The translations under genes and the position numbers were made by a program. Below are positions 1 to 9,846 of a DNA stretch of 46,716 bases, piece by piece. The notes beneath the pieces were generated by a model. The model was not told the origin of the DNA. It did not search any database and worked only from the letters and a program-made list of their open reading frames with translations. Position 1 is the first letter of the stretch. Every line of letters starts with the position of its first letter. Location of the stretch: the NCBI RefSeq assembly GCF_002964045.1, contig NZ_POPB01000383.1, positions 1 to 46,716 of the forward strand. Reading direction: 5' to 3'. The DNA comes from Streptococcus suis (GTDB taxonomy: Bacteria > Bacillota > Bacilli > Lactobacillales > Streptococcaceae).

Positions 1-2868
1 GAATCAGTCTCAGAGTCCATCTCAGAATCCGTGAGCGAATCTGTATCAGAGTCCATCTCAGAATCCGTGAGTGAATCTGTATCTGAATCCATCTCAGAAT
101 CCGTGAGTGAATCTGTCTCAGAGTCCATCTCAGAATCAGTAAGTGAATCAGTATCAGAGTCCATCTCAGAATCAGTAAGTGAGTCAGTTTCAGAATCCGT
201 ATCAGAATCCGTCTCAGAGTCAGTATCTGAATCAGTTTCCGAATCCGTCTCAGAGTCCGTATCCGAGTCAGTAAGTGAGTCAGTTTCCGAATCAATTTCA
301 GAATCCGTATCCGAGTCAATCTCTGAGTCAGTAAGTGAGTCAGTCTCAGAATCAATTTCAGAATCTGTATCTGAGTCAGTATCAGAGTCAATCTCAGAAT
401 CTGTATCCGAGTCCGTTTCAGAATCCGTCTCAGAGTCAATCTCAGAATCAGTGAGCGAGTCTGTCTCAGAATCCGTCTCAGAATCAATCTCAGAGTCAGT
501 GTCTGAGTCAATCTCTGAATCAGTAAGCGAGTCAGTGTCTGAGTCAATCTCTGAGTCAGTATCAGAGTCAATCTCAGAATCAGTGAGCGAGTCTGTCTCA
601 GAATCCGTCTCAGAGTCAGTGTCTGAGTCAATCTCTGAGTCAGTGTCTGAGTCAATCTCTGAGTCAGTATCAGAATCAGTATCAGAGTCAATCTCAGAAT
701 CAGTGAGCGAGTCTGTCTCAGAATCCGTCTCAGAGTCAGTGTCTGAGTCAATCTCAGAATCAGTAAGCGAGTCAGTGTCTGAGTCAATCTCTGAGTCAGT
801 CTCAGAATCCGTCTCAGAATCCGTCTCAGAATCAGTATCAGAGTCAATCTCAGAATCAGTGAGCGAGTCTGTCTCAGAATCCGTCTCAGAATCCGTCTCA
901 GAGTCAGTGTCAGAATCTGTATCAGAGTCAATCTCAGAGTCAGTGTCAGAATCCGTCTCAGAATCCGTCTCAGAATCCGTCTCAGAATCAATCTCTGAGT
1001 CAGTGTCTGAATCAATCTCAGAGTCAGTCTTAGAATCAGTCTCAGAGTCCATCTCAGAATCAGTGTCTGAGTCAATTTCAGAATCAGTGTCTGAGTCAGT
1101 CTCAGAATCAGTCTCTGAGTCAATCTCTGAGTCAGTATCCGAGTCAGTCTCAGAATCAGTATCAGAATCAGTAAGCGAATCAGTCTCAGAGTCAATCTCT
1201 GAATCAGTAAGCGAGTCAGTAAGCGAATCAATCTCTGAATCAGTAAGCGAATCAGTCTCAGAGTCAATTTCTGAGTCAGTGTCTGAGTCAATCTCAGAAT
1301 CAGTGTCTGAGTCAATCTCAGAATCAGTCTCTGAATCAATTTCTGAGTCAGTAAGCGAATCAATTTCAGAATCCGTATCAGAGTCAGTCTCAGAATCAGT
1401 GTCTGAGTCAATTTCTGAGTCAGTGTCTGAGTCAATTTCTGAGTCAGTGTCTGAGTCAATTTCTGAGTCAGTGTCTGAGTCAATTTCTGAGTCAGTGTCT
1501 GAGTCAATTTCTGAATCAGTATCAGAGTCAGTATCAGAATCAGTGTCTGAGTCCATTTCTGAATCAGTCTCAGAGTCAGTCTCAGAATCAATCTCTGAGT
1601 CAGTATCAGAATCCATCTCAGAATCCATCTCTGAATCAGCCTCTGAGTCAGTCTCAGAGTCAGTCAGCGAGTCCATTTCAGAATCAGTTTCTGAGTCAGT
1701 ATCCGAGTCTATTTCTGAGTCAGTCTCTGAGTCAGTATCCGAGTCAGTCTCAGAATCCATTTCAGAATCCGTTTCCGAGTCAGTCTCAGAGTCAGTCTCA
1801 GAATCCGTATCTGAGTCAGTATCAGAGTCAGTCTCAGAATCAATCTCAGAGTCAATCTCTGAGTCAATCTCAGAATCAGTCTCAGAATCAGTTTCTGAGT
1901 CCATCTCAGAATCAATCTCAGAATCCGTATCCGAGTCAATTTCTGAATCAGTAAGCGAATCAGTTTCTGAGTCAGTCTCAGAATCAATCTCTGAATCAAT
2001 ATCAGAATCGATCTCAGAATCCGTCTCTGAGTCAATTTCAGAATCCGTATCCGAGTCAGTCTCAGAATCAATCTCAGAATCCGTATCAGAGTCAATCTCT
2101 GAATCAGTCTCAGAATCAATCTCTGAATCAATCTCTGAATCAGTAAGCGAATCATTATCTGAGTCAATCTCTGAATCAGTCTCTGAGTCAGTCTCAGAAT
2201 CAATCTCTGAATCAGTAAGCGAATCAGTCTCTGAGTCAGTCTCAGAATCCATTTCTGAGTCAGTATCAGAATCAGTCTCAGAGTCCATTTCAGAATCATT
2301 ATCAGAGTCCATTTCAGAATCAGTCTCTGAGTCAGTCTCAGAATCCATTTCTGAGTCAGTGTCAGAATCAGTATCAGAGTCAGTAAGCGAGTCCATCTCA
2401 GAATCCGTATCTGAGTCAGTATCCGAGTCAAGTGTCGAAATCCACTCACACGGTCCTGGACTGGTAAATCCACCGCTTCCACCAATAGATATTGAATCCA
2501 TTTCAGAATCTACTAGTCAGTCTTTATCTATTTCTGAATCAGTGTCCGAGTCCGTCTCAGAATCTATTTCAGAATCCGTCTCCGAGTCAGTAAGTGAATC
2601 TATCTCAGAGAAACCATCAGAATCAGCATCTGAGTCCATCTCAGAGAGACCATCAGAATCAGCTTCAGAGTCCATCTCTGAGAAACCGTCAGAATCAACT
2701 TCAGAATCTCAGAGTGAAACTCCTTCAATAACTCCTGCGTATATATCAAACGCTAAATTACCAAATACAGGAGAACAGAGTTCTTCAGCTGCAGGTGCCA
2801 TTGGTGCATCAGTTCTATTAGGTGCATTCGCATTAACTGCTAAGAGACGTCGTAAGAATGAACAATGA
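1..2868 (+). CDS. Ser-Glu repeat cell-wall-anchored surface protein (3' part only)
   Basis: The reading frame is open from base 1, so the gene starts upstream of the window; 955 residues are visible. Residues 1 to about 810 are almost only the tetrads SESV and SESI. Around residues 811-835 a non-repetitive insert ([11 protein letters not shown], then [11 protein letters not shown]) interrupts them. A second repeat block follows, including [11 protein letters not shown] and SERPSES units. The C-terminus is a sortase signal: LPNTG at visible residues 920-924, a hydrophobic stretch and an RRRK tail. Serine and glutamate codons alternate among synonyms, so the protein repeat is more regular than the DNA. 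The likely role is a rigid, possibly glycosylated stalk holding an N-terminal adhesin domain away from the wall; this is inferred because that domain is not visible. No secA2 or glycosyltransferase genes lie downstream. Confidence 0.9.
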   Translation, partial: ESVSESISESVSESVSESISESVSESVSESISESVSESVSESISESVSESVSESISESVSESVSESVSESVSESVSESVSESVSESVSESVSESVSESISESVSESISESVSESVSESISESVSESVSESISESVSESVSESVSESISESVSESVSESVSESISESVSESISESVSESVSESISESVSESISESVSESVSESVSESVSESISESVSESISESVSESVSESISESVSESVSESVSESVSESISESVSESVSESISESVSESVSESVSESVSESISESVSESVSESVSESVSESVSESVSESISESVSESVSESVSESVSESISESVSESISESVLESVSESISESVSESISESVSESVSESVSESISESVSESVSESVSESVSESVSESISESVSESVSESISESVSESVSESISESVSESISESVSESISESVSESISESVSESISESVSESVSESVSESISESVSESISESVSESISESVSESISESVSESISESVSESVSESVSESISESVSESVSESISESVSESISESISESASESVSESVSESISESVSESVSESISESVSESVSESVSESISESVSESVSESVSESVSESVSESVSESISESISESISESVSESVSESISESISESVSESISESVSESVSESVSESISESISESISESVSESISESVSESVSESISESVSESISESVSESISESISESVSESLSESISESVSESVSESISESVSESVSESVSESISESVSESVSESISESLSESISESVSESVSESISESVSESVSESVSESISESVSESVSESSVEIHSHGPGLVNPPLPPIDIESISESTSQSLSISESVSESVSESISESVSESVSESISEKPSESASESISERPSESASESISEKPSESTSESQSETPSITPAYISNAKLPNTGEQSSSAAGAIGASVLLGAFALTAKRRRKNEQ

Positions 2869-2972
2869 TTTTGAAACAAATTCAAAGTTAAAGTTTTGAA
2901 AATCTAAATTGTTTATTAGGGAATGATTGAAGCAACATTGCTCAAACATTCACAAGGAAGTCAAAAAGAAAT

Positions 2973-3031
2973 ACTCCTCTTATTAGTGGGCAGGTGAATA
3001 ATCACTTGAACCACTAAAAGAGGAGTTTTTT
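2973..3031 (+). terminator. Rho-independent terminator of the surface protein gene
   Basis: The arms at 2973-2989 and 3011-3026 pair (ACTCCTCTTATTAGTGG with CCACTAAAAGAGGAGT) and are followed by a T run at 3026-3031. Confidence 0.8.
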
Positions 3032-3054
3032 AAATGCCAAAACTCTGAAATAAA

Positions 3055-3086
3055 TAAAAAGACAAACATCTAGAGTGATGTATGTC
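3055..3086 (-). terminator. Probable terminator of the FMN reductase-like gene
   Basis: Read on the minus strand, GACATACATC (3086-3077) pairs with GATGTTTGTC (3070-3061) with one mismatch, followed by five T. It lies about 120 bases past the present stop codon. Confidence 0.5.
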
Positions 3087-3167
3087 ATTGGTACGAGTTT
3101 TGGGATGTAGACCTAATTGTTGCTATGTCAAAAACTGATTATGAAATAGCAGTAAGGACGTCTTTTG

Positions 3168-3261
3168 CCTGTTGCTCTAGTTTGGCAAGTGTTTCGTCAG
3201 AGAGTTCTAAAACACCTGTTGCTCTAGTTTGGCAAGTGTTTCGTCAGAGAGTTCTAAAACA
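3168..3261. repeat. 47-bp perfect tandem duplication
   Basis: Bases 3168-3214 are repeated exactly at 3215-3261, and the first eight bases recur at 3262-3269. The unit length (47) is not a multiple of three. The duplication falls in the last codons of the minus-strand reductase gene and changes its reading frame. Confidence 0.95.
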
Positions 3262-3731
3262 CCTGTTGCCCAGGCTTCTGGATTGATGGTAGAGCCTGTA
3301 AATTCTCCGACCATTTGTGTGCGAATAAATGGGAGAAGGTGTTGGAAGTCTTTGAAGAGATGGTCATGACCGCTGTTTGCGACTGCAGAAACAGTTGTGA
3401 ATTTATCTTGTAAAATAGATGCACCTTTGGGATTGGATAAGTCAAGTGAGCGACTGAGCCAGTCAAGAGCATTTTTTACGACACCAGGAATGGCATAGTT
3501 ATAAACGGGAGAGAAAATCCAAATGGCATCTGCAGCATCAACCTGAGCACGTAGCGCAGCAATTTCTGGGAGAATAGGTGTCTCGATATCTTGGTTGAAC
3601 AAAGGAATTTTTGCAAGATCGATATAGGTCACTTGTGCTTTCTCAGCTAAGAAAGTTTCAGCTTGTTTAGCCATTTGATGGTTGAAAGAACCATTTCGTA
3701 AGGAACCAACTAAAAATAAAACGTTTGCCAT
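3207..3731 (-). CDS. NADPH-dependent FMN reductase-like flavoprotein, altered C-terminus
   Basis: This 174-residue flavodoxin-fold protein resembles the NADPH-dependent FMN reductase / azoreductase family. The N-terminal phosphate-binding loop reads [15 protein letters not shown] (about residues 8-22), and [14 protein letters not shown] is the flavin-contacting segment. It probably reduces quinones, azo compounds or flavin in the cytosol. The start at 3731 has an AAGGAG ribosome site, and a promoter TTGTCA-N17-TATACT lies at 3788-3760. The 47-bp duplication shifts the frame so that the protein ends EQQVF. Without it, the original tail would read EQQAKDVLTAIS. Nine residues are thus replaced by two; the catalytic core is intact, so the product may still work. 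The adjacent marR gene is a possible regulator. Confidence 0.8.
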   Translation of the reverse strand: MANVLFLVGSLRNGSFNHQMAKQAETFLAEKAQVTYIDLAKIPLFNQDIETPILPEIAALRAQVDAADAIWIFSPVYNYAIPGVVKNALDWLSRSLDLSNPKGASILQDKFTTVSAVANSGHDHLFKDFQHLLPFIRTQMVGEFTGSTINPEAWATGVLELSDETLAKLEQQVF

Positions 3732-3759
3732 AAAGGTCTCCTTTTATAGTGATAAATTT

Positions 3760-3788
3760 AGTATATCTTATTTCCCTATTGATGACAA
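3760..3788 (-). promoter_or_regulatory. Promoter of the FMN reductase-like gene
   Basis: On the minus strand TTGTCA (3788-3783), a 17-bp spacer and TATACT (3765-3760) form a near-consensus sigma-A promoter between marR and the reductase gene. Confidence 0.65.
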
Positions 3789-3797
3789 TCCAGCTCC

Positions 3798-4241
3798 TTA
3801 ATGTTTTTTAAATTTTTTCAAAATTTCAGCCAATGTTTCTTGTTCTTCGTGTGTGAGGACAGAGAAAATCATGCCAATGTGCTCGTAATGTTCAGGTAGT
3901 ATGCTCTCAATTGTCTGTCTACCCAGTGGTGTAAGACCAATTAAGGAAGCGCGACGGTCATTTGTATCAACTGCCTTATAAACATAACCATCACGGATCA
4001 TATTTTTGATGACGACGGTCATATTGCCAGATGTACTCAGCAATTTATCAATCAAATCTTGGATTCGTAGATTCCCTTTATTGTAGAGTGCCTCCATCAC
4101 TCCAAATTGACTAATAGTCAAACCATGTTTTTTGATGGTCTTTAATTCTAATTTTGAAATAGTGTTTGCAGCTCGGTGGAAGACAACGAGACTGTGCAAG
4201 GCATCTTTATTTTCTTGTAGTGATTCTTGTACTGTTTTCAT
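3798..4241 (-). CDS. MarR family transcriptional regulator
   Basis: This 147-residue protein has the size and layout of MarR dimeric winged-helix repressors. The recognition region is LIDKLLSTSGNMTVVIKNM and the wing contains DTNDRRASLIGLTPLGR. MarR proteins usually sense phenolic or oxidative ligands and repress nearby detoxification genes; the co-oriented FMN reductase-like gene next to it is the obvious candidate target, which is an inference. The start ATG at 4241 has no ribosome binding site. Instead TTGAAA-N17-TAAAAT ends six bases before the ATG, so the mRNA should begin at or next to the start codon. Confidence 0.88.
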   Translation of the reverse strand: MKTVQESLQENKDALHSLVVFHRAANTISKLELKTIKKHGLTISQFGVMEALYNKGNLRIQDLIDKLLSTSGNMTVVIKNMIRDGYVYKAVDTNDRRASLIGLTPLGRQTIESILPEHYEHIGMIFSVLTHEEQETLAEILKKFKKH

Positions 4242-4247
4242 ACGAAT

Positions 4248-4276
4248 ATTTTAGCAATAATTAGTTTTTTTTTCAA
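4248..4276 (-). promoter_or_regulatory. marR promoter predicting a leaderless mRNA
   Basis: Minus-strand TTGAAA (4276-4271), 17-bp spacer, TAAAAT (4253-4248), then six bases and the ATG at 4241. Transcription should start about seven bases after the -10, at the A of the ATG. Confidence 0.65.
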
Positions 4277-4343
4277 GTAAAAATGTAATAATATTTCTAA
4301 TAAAAAAGAATGTTTAGAAAATTTACTTGTAAATATGGAAAGA

Positions 4344-4373
4344 TTGGAAATCTAATGAGACTTGTAGTATAAT
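4344..4373 (+). promoter_or_regulatory. Promoter of the ypmB-aspB-asnS cluster
   Basis: TTGGAA (4344-4349), 18-bp spacer, TATAAT (4368-4373). The ATG at 4383 is only nine bases after the -10, so the 5' UTR would be about two or three bases. Confidence 0.6.
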
Positions 4374-4382
4374 AGGACTAAT

Positions 4383-4880
4383 ATGAAAAAAAAGATAAGT
4401 CAGCTGTTCACATGGATGGGAACACGTATTGGACAGTTTATAGTTGGAACTTTTTTGCTGCTAGTTGTTATCACTTTTTCAATTTTTAAAATTTGGGATA
4501 TTTCCTCAGCTCCCTATGTGCAGATGAAAAATCATGCTAGTCAGGTGGCACGTGATTATGCCGATTTACAAACGGTGGATTCATTCGCTATTTACAATGG
4601 TTCTGAGACCTATTACAGTTTGATTGGTTCTAATAGTGAGGGTGAGTCACTTGCAGTGATCATTCCAGAGGAGTCAAATACCGTTTATGTATATCCAACG
4701 GCAAATGGTATTACCAAAGAAGAAGCGCAAACTGTTGCTAAAAATAATGGTGCTGGCGATGTAGATAAAATAGTTCTTGGTTATAGTGATGGCAAGCCGA
4801 TTTGGGAAGTTAAGTCAGGTACGGCCTACTATCAAGTCGAATTTGAAACTGGGAACTTTATCAAGAAGGAGGGCTTATGA
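4383..4880 (+). CDS. YpmB-like membrane-anchored PepSY-type protein (DUF5590)
   Basis: This 165-residue protein has one N-terminal membrane segment (about residues 19-41) followed by an extracellular domain of the YpmB/PepSY kind (ITKEEAQTVAKNN near residue 115, then a beta-rich end). Its biochemical role is unknown. The order ypmB, aspartate aminotransferase, asparaginyl-tRNA synthetase is conserved in Bacillus and other Firmicutes, which supports the assignment. Its stop overlaps the next start in ATGA at 4877-4880, so translation is probably coupled. The gene has an AGGA five bases before its ATG, but the promoter lies so close that this site would barely be transcribed. Confidence 0.8.
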   Translation: MKKKISQLFTWMGTRIGQFIVGTFLLLVVITFSIFKIWDISSAPYVQMKNHASQVARDYADLQTVDSFAIYNGSETYYSLIGSNSEGESLAVIIPEESNTVYVYPTANGITKEEAQTVAKNNGAGDVDKIVLGYSDGKPIWEVKSGTAYYQVEFETGNFIKKEGL

Positions 4881-6058
4881 GTAAGTTATCAAGACGAGTC
4901 TTAGAAATGGAAGAAAGTGTCACCCTGGCAGCCGGTGCGCGGGCTAAGGCCTTGAAGGCTGAGGGTCGTGATATTTTGGAATTAACCTTGGGTGAGCCAG
5001 ACTTTGTCACACCGAAAAATATCCAAGAAGCTGCTATTCAGTCTATCGAAAATGGTAAGGCGAGTTTTTATACGGTAGCTTCAGGACTTCCAGAATTGAA
5101 GGATGCGGTCAATACTTACTTTGAGAACTTCTACGGCTACTCCATTGAACGCAATCAAGTCGTTCTTGCGACAGGTGCCAAGTTTGTTCTTTATGCCTTC
5201 TTTGCGGCGGTCATCAATCCTGGTGATGAGGTTCTGATTCCAACACCTTATTGGGTATCCTATGCCGACCAGATTAAGATGAACGAAGGGGTGCCAGTCT
5301 TTGTCACTGCCACAGAAGAATATAATTTCAAGGTGACGGTTGACCAGCTGGAAGCGGCTCGGACTGACAAGACCAAGGTCCTCTTGCTCAACAGCCCGTC
5401 CAATCCGACAGGTATGATATACAGTCGTGAGGAATTGGAAGCAATTGGAAACTGGGCTGTGGAACACGACATTCTCATCTTGGCAGACGATATTTACGGT
5501 CGTTTGGTCTATAATGGAAATAGCTTTACACCGATTTCAAGCATTTCAGAAAGCATTCGTCAGCAGACTATTGTGGTCAATGGGGTGGCCAAGGCCTATG
5601 CCATGACTGGTTGGCGGGTTGGCTTTGCGGTTGGTAATCCTGAGATTATTGCGGCCATGAGTAAGATTGTCGGACAAACGACTTCGAATTTAACAACCGC
5701 TGCTCAGTATGCGGCCATTGAAGCCTTTACAGGTCCGCAAGATACAGTAGAAACCATGCGTCAGGCCTTTGAAGAGCGACTCAATACCATTTATCCCTTG
5801 CTGGCAGAAGTACCAGGTTTTGAGGTTATCAAGCCAGAAGGTGCCTTCTATCTCTTCCCAAATGTCAAAAAGGCTATAGAGATGAAGGGCTATACAGATG
5901 TGACCGAATTTACCACTGCTATCTTGGAAGAAGTTGGTGTGGCCTTGGTGACAGGTGCAGGTTTTGGAGCTCCAGAAAATATCCGTCTCAGTTATGCAAC
6001 AGATATGGACACGCTTAAAGAAGCAGTGGCTCGACTACACACATTTATGAAAAAATAA
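4877..6058 (+). CDS. aspB: Pyridoxal-phosphate-dependent aspartate aminotransferase
   Basis: This 393-residue class I/II aminotransferase interconverts aspartate and 2-oxoglutarate with oxaloacetate and glutamate. The cofactor lysine is K239 in [11 protein letters not shown]. Other family marks are the NSPSNPTG loop near residue 175, the DDIYGRL segment and the substrate-binding arginine in NIRLSYAT near the C-terminus. The length matches the AspB (type Ib) subfamily. Placement directly before asnS links aspartate supply to asparagine-related functions and is the conserved Firmicutes order. It starts inside the previous stop codon and is followed by asnS after a 14-base gap. Confidence 0.93.
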   Translation: MSKLSRRVLEMEESVTLAAGARAKALKAEGRDILELTLGEPDFVTPKNIQEAAIQSIENGKASFYTVASGLPELKDAVNTYFENFYGYSIERNQVVLATGAKFVLYAFFAAVINPGDEVLIPTPYWVSYADQIKMNEGVPVFVTATEEYNFKVTVDQLEAARTDKTKVLLLNSPSNPTGMIYSREELEAIGNWAVEHDILILADDIYGRLVYNGNSFTPISSISESIRQQTIVVNGVAKAYAMTGWRVGFAVGNPEIIAAMSKIVGQTTSNLTTAAQYAAIEAFTGPQDTVETMRQAFEERLNTIYPLLAEVPGFEVIKPEGAFYLFPNVKKAIEMKGYTDVTEFTTAILEEVGVALVTGAGFGAPENIRLSYATDMDTLKEAVARLHTFMKK

Positions 6059-6072
6059 AAAGAGGAAAAATA

Positions 6073-7419
6073 ATGTCTAGAAAATTGATTACCATTAACC
6101 AAGTGAAAGATTATGTCGGTCAAGAAGTGACCATTGGTGCCTGGGTTGCCAACAAGTCAGGTAAGGGCAAATTGGCCTTCTTGCAATTGCGTGACGGAAC
6201 AGCCTTCTTCCAAGCAGTTGCCTTCAAACCAAACTTCATCGAAAAATTCGGTGAAGAAGCTGGTACTGAGAAGTTCGATGTAGCAAAACGCCTCAGCCAA
6301 GAAACGTCTGTCTATGTGACAGGAATTGTCAAGGAAGATGAGCGTTCTAAGTTTGGTTATGAGTTGGATGTGACAGACCTTGAAGTGATCGGTGAGTCAC
6401 AAGATTACCCAATCACACCAAAAGAACACGGTACGGACTTCCTTATGGACAACCGTCACCTCTGGTTGCGTTCTCGTAAACAGGTCGCTATCCAGCAAAT
6501 CCGTAACGCCATCATCTATGCGACTTATGAATTCTTTGAAAAGAATGGCTTTATCAAGTTTGATAGCCCAATCTTGTCTGGAAATGCGGCAGAAGATTCA
6601 ACAGAATTGTTCGAAACAGACTACTTTGGTCAGCCTGCCTACCTCAGTCAATCAGGTCAGCTTTACCTGGAAGCTGGTGCTATGGCCCTTGGTCGTGTTT
6701 TCGACTTCGGTCCTGTTTTCCGTGCGGAAAAATCAAAAACTCGCCGTCACTTGACGGAGTTCTGGATGATGGATGCTGAGTATTCATTCCTCAGCCATGA
6801 AGAGTCACTTGACTTGCAAGAAGCTTATGTTAAAGCCTTGATTCAAGGGGTTATCGACCGTGCTCCACAAGCCTTGGAAACTCTTGAGCGTGATGTGGAT
6901 GCTCTCAAACGCTACATTGCAGAACCATTTAAACGTGTGGCTTATGACGATGCCATTACCCTTCTGCAAGAACATGAAGCTGATGAAGACACAGACTACG
7001 AACACATTGAGCACGGAGATGACTTTGGTTCGCCACATGAAACTTGGATTTCAAACTACTTTGGCGTACCGACTTTCGTTGTTAACTATCCAGCAAGCTT
7101 CAAGGCCTTCTACATGAAACCAGTTCCTGGCAATCCAGAGCGCGTGCTTTGTGCGGACCTCTTGGCACCAGAAGGCTACGGTGAAATCATCGGTGGCTCT
7201 ATGCGTGAGGATAACTACGATGCTTTGGTGGCTAAAATGGATGAGCTCGGCATGGACAAGTCAGAATACGAATTCTACCTTGACCTCCGCAAGTACGGCT
7301 CAGTGCCACACGGCGGTTTCGGTATCGGTATCGAGCGTATGGTAACTTTCGTCGCTGGTACAAAACACATCCGTGAAGCGATTCCGTTCCCACGTATGTT
7401 GCATCGCTTGCATCCGTAA
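6073..7419 (+). CDS. asnS: Asparaginyl-tRNA synthetase
   Basis: This 448-residue class IIb synthetase charges tRNA-Asn with asparagine. The N-terminal OB-fold anticodon domain covers about residues 1-110 ([20 protein letters not shown]). Class II motif 2 is [17 protein letters not shown] and motif 3 is [10 protein letters not shown] near residue 420. The length is typical of bacterial AsnRS. An AGAGGAAAAATA stretch before the ATG serves as ribosome site. It is the last gene of the ypmB-aspB-asnS cluster and is followed by a terminator. Confidence 0.97.
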   Translation: MSRKLITINQVKDYVGQEVTIGAWVANKSGKGKLAFLQLRDGTAFFQAVAFKPNFIEKFGEEAGTEKFDVAKRLSQETSVYVTGIVKEDERSKFGYELDVTDLEVIGESQDYPITPKEHGTDFLMDNRHLWLRSRKQVAIQQIRNAIIYATYEFFEKNGFIKFDSPILSGNAAEDSTELFETDYFGQPAYLSQSGQLYLEAGAMALGRVFDFGPVFRAEKSKTRRHLTEFWMMDAEYSFLSHEESLDLQEAYVKALIQGVIDRAPQALETLERDVDALKRYIAEPFKRVAYDDAITLLQEHEADEDTDYEHIEHGDDFGSPHETWISNYFGVPTFVVNYPASFKAFYMKPVPGNPERVLCADLLAPEGYGEIIGGSMREDNYDALVAKMDELGMDKSEYEFYLDLRKYGSVPHGGFGIGIERMVTFVAGTKHIREAIPFPRMLHRLHP

Positions 7420-7437
7420 GCAAATCAATAGATATAC

Positions 7438-7466
7438 AAACAGACTACAAACGTGGTCTGTTTTTC
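7438..7466 (+). terminator. Terminator after asnS
   Basis: AAACAGACTA (7438-7447) pairs with TGGTCTGTTT (7454-7463) with one G-U pair, followed by a T-rich tract. Confidence 0.75.
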
Positions 7467-7549
7467 TTGTGCAAAAGTGGTTGTTTGATAAGTTGAGTAG
7501 ATTTTGCCTTACATGAGAGCTATGCTAGGCTCATTTTAGTACTTTAGTA

Positions 7550-7558
7550 TGCTATAAT
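7550..7558 (+). promoter_or_regulatory. Extended -10 promoter of the ridA-rapZ-yvcK-whiA operon
   Basis: TGCTATAAT (7550-7558) is an extended -10 without a clear -35. It lies 30 bases before the ridA start. Confidence 0.6.
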
Positions 7559-7588
7559 AGACTTAGAAAATATAAAGGAGATTGACAG

Positions 7589-7966
7589 ATGAAAACGATT
7601 CATACAGATAAAGCACCAGCAGCCATCGGCCCATACGTACAAGGTAAGGTTGTAGGAAACTTCCTCTTTGCCTCTGGTCAGGTTCCTTTGTCGCCTGAGA
7701 CGGGCCAAGTGGTTGGGGAAACCATTCAAGAACAGACAGAGCAGGTTTTGAAAAATATCGCAGCGATTTTAGAAGCGGCAGGGACAGACTTTGATCATGT
7801 GGTTAAAACGACTTGCTTCCTCAAGGATATGAATGACTTCGTGGCTTTCAACGAAGTCTATCAAACAGCCTTTTCAGCAGATTTTCCAGCTCGCTCAGCG
7901 GTGGAAGTGGCGCGTTTGCCTCGTGATGTCAAGGTTGAAATTGAAGTGATTGCAGTAATTGATTAG
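7589..7966 (+). CDS. ridA: RidA family reactive imine/enamine deaminase
   Basis: This 125-residue protein is a full-length RidA (YjgF/YER057c) trimer subunit. It hydrolyses reactive 2-aminoacrylate-type enamines released by PLP enzymes. The N-terminus (IHTDKAPAAIGPYVQG), FASGQVPLSPETG and the C-terminal signature PARSAVEVARLPRDVKVEIEVIA, with the conserved arginine that binds the carboxylate, are all present. An AAAGGAG ribosome site precedes the ATG. It is the first gene of a run ending at whiA; rapZ follows after 21 bases. Confidence 0.93.
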   Translation: MKTIHTDKAPAAIGPYVQGKVVGNFLFASGQVPLSPETGQVVGETIQEQTEQVLKNIAAILEAAGTDFDHVVKTTCFLKDMNDFVAFNEVYQTAFSADFPARSAVEVARLPRDVKVEIEVIAVID

Positions 7967-7987
7967 GAGAGAAAAGGAGGGAATGTC

Positions 7988-8875
7988 ATGTCAGACAAAC
8001 TCCATTTAGTGATTGTAACAGGGATGTCGGGAGCAGGTAAAACAGTAGCTATCCAGTCTTTTGAAGACTTGGGCTATTTTACCATTGACAATATGCCGCC
8101 GACCCTTCTGCCAAAATTTTTAGAATTGATTCGCCATAGCAAAGACAATAATAAGATTGCCTTGGTGGTAGATATGCGGAGTCGTTCTTTCTTTGCGGAA
8201 ATTCGTGACATTTTGGACGATTTGGAATCGGCAGAGGATCTGGACTTTAAGATTTTATTCCTTGATGCGACAGACGGTGAGCTGGTAGCTCGTTACAAGG
8301 AAACCCGTCGGTCTCATCCTCTTGCAGCAGATGGTCGGGTTTTGGACGGGATTCAGCTAGAACGTGAACTCTTGGCGCCTTTGAAAAACATGAGCCAGAA
8401 TGTCATTGATACAACTGAGTTGACGCCGCGTAATCTGCGGATGGCCATTTCAGAGCAGTTTGCAAGTCAAGATAACCAACCATCCTTCCGTGTAGAAGTT
8501 ATGTCCTTTGGTTTCAAGTATGGTCTTCCCTTGGATGCGGACTTGGTTTTTGATGTTCGTTTCTTGCCTAACCCATATTATCAGAAGGAGTTACGAAATC
8601 TGACCGGTTTGGACGCTCCTGTCTTTGACTATGTCATGGAACATCAGGAATCAGAAGAATTTTACAGTCATCTTCTCGGCTTGATTGAGCCCATTCTGCC
8701 TGGCTATCAGAAGGAAGGAAAGTCTGTTTTGACCATTGCTGTTGGTTGTACGGGTGGTCAGCATAGAAGCGTAGCTTTTGCCAAACGCTTGGCTGACGAT
8801 TTAGAGAAGAACTGGCTAGTTAACCGCAGCCATCGTGATAAGGACAGACGGAAGGAAACGGTCAACCGCTCATGA
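7988..8875 (+). CDS. rapZ: RapZ/YvcJ nucleotide-binding protein
   Basis: This 295-residue P-loop protein has its Walker A motif GMSGAGKT at residues 12-19, and the C-terminal domain holds the conserved [11 protein letters not shown] segment. In Enterobacteria RapZ is an RNase adaptor that controls GlmS through small RNAs; in Firmicutes the ortholog YvcJ binds and hydrolyses nucleotides and affects competence, with the RNA role unproven. AAAGGAGGGA provides a strong ribosome site. The stop overlaps the next ATG by four bases (8872-8875). rapZ-yvcK-whiA is a highly conserved Gram-positive trio. Confidence 0.95.
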   Translation: MSDKLHLVIVTGMSGAGKTVAIQSFEDLGYFTIDNMPPTLLPKFLELIRHSKDNNKIALVVDMRSRSFFAEIRDILDDLESAEDLDFKILFLDATDGELVARYKETRRSHPLAADGRVLDGIQLERELLAPLKNMSQNVIDTTELTPRNLRMAISEQFASQDNQPSFRVEVMSFGFKYGLPLDADLVFDVRFLPNPYYQKELRNLTGLDAPVFDYVMEHQESEEFYSHLLGLIEPILPGYQKEGKSVLTIAVGCTGGQHRSVAFAKRLADDLEKNWLVNRSHRDKDRRKETVNRS

Positions 8876-9846
8876 GAAAACCAAAGATTACAGTGATTGG
8901 TGGCGGAACGGGAATTCCAGTCATTTTGAAGAGTTTGCGGGACAAGGATGTTGATATTACAGCTATTGTGACTGTAGCTGATGATGGTGGTTCATCAGGT
9001 GAGATTCGTCAGGCCTTGCAGATGACTCCTCCGGGAGATTTGCGCAATGTTCTTTTGGCCATGTCGGATATGCCCAAATTGTATGAGCAGATTTTCCAGT
9101 ACCGTTTTGCAGATTCGGACGGTCCTCTGGCCGGACATCCTCTAGGCAATCTCATCATCGCTGGAATTTCGGAGATGCAGGGCTCAACCTATAATGCTAT
9201 GCGACTCTTGACCCGCTTTTTCCATACCACGGGTCGGATTTATCCTTCCAGTGAACAGGCACTGACCCTTCATGCGGTCTTTACAGATGGGACCAAGGTT
9301 TCTGGTGAGAGTAAGATTGCCAAACACGAGGGCATGATTGGCCATGTTTATGTGACCAATTCCTACAATGACGATGAGCCTAAGGCTAGTCGCCAGGTGG
9401 TAGAAGCTATCATGGAGAGTGATATGGTGGTCTTGGGACCGGGATCGCTCTTTACATCTATCCTTCCCAATCTCATGATTTCCGACATCGGCAAGGCGTT
9501 GAAAGAAACCAAGGCAGAAGTGACCTATGTCTGCAATATCATGACCCAACGTGGTGAGACAGAGTTCTTCTCGGATGCGGACCATGTCATTGTCTTGAAT
9601 GGTCATCTAGGGGAAAAGTTTATTGACACGGTTTTGGTCAATAGTGAGCCTGTTCCACAGGATTACATGAATACCCACCAGTTTGATGAATACTTGGTGC
9701 AGGTCAAGCATGACTTTGCTAGCTTACAGGAGCAGACCAAGCGCGTGATTTCTTCCAATTTCCTTCGTTTGGAAAATGGCGGAGCTTTTCATGATGGTGA
9801 TTTGGTGGTAGAAGAGTTGCTCAAGATCTTGCAGGTGCGGTCATGA
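8872..9846 (+). CDS. yvcK: YvcK/CofD-like factor (gluconeogenesis factor family)
   Basis: This 324-residue protein belongs to the YvcK family, which shares the CofD fold and binds UDP-sugars in Bacillus; there it is needed for growth on gluconeogenic carbon and for cell shape. The N-terminal nucleotide-binding loop is [13 protein letters not shown] (residues 10-22), followed by [26 protein letters not shown] near residue 190 is also characteristic. It begins inside the rapZ stop and its own stop overlaps whiA in ATGA (9843-9846), so the trio is translationally coupled. Confidence 0.95.
   Translation: MRKPKITVIGGGTGIPVILKSLRDKDVDITAIVTVADDGGSSGEIRQALQMTPPGDLRNVLLAMSDMPKLYEQIFQYRFADSDGPLAGHPLGNLIIAGISEMQGSTYNAMRLLTRFFHTTGRIYPSSEQALTLHAVFTDGTKVSGESKIAKHEGMIGHVYVTNSYNDDEPKASRQVVEAIMESDMVVLGPGSLFTSILPNLMISDIGKALKETKAEVTYVCNIMTQRGETEFFSDADHVIVLNGHLGEKFIDTVLVNSEPVPQDYMNTHQFDEYLVQVKHDFASLQEQTKRVISSNFLRLENGGAFHDGDLVVEELLKILQVRS

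Noticed and set aside
1709..2485. 258-codon open frame on the minus strand of the Ser-Glu repeat region
   Set aside because: Its Leu/Thr/Arg/Ile-only composition is the mirror of the SES repeats; there is no ribosome site or family likeness.
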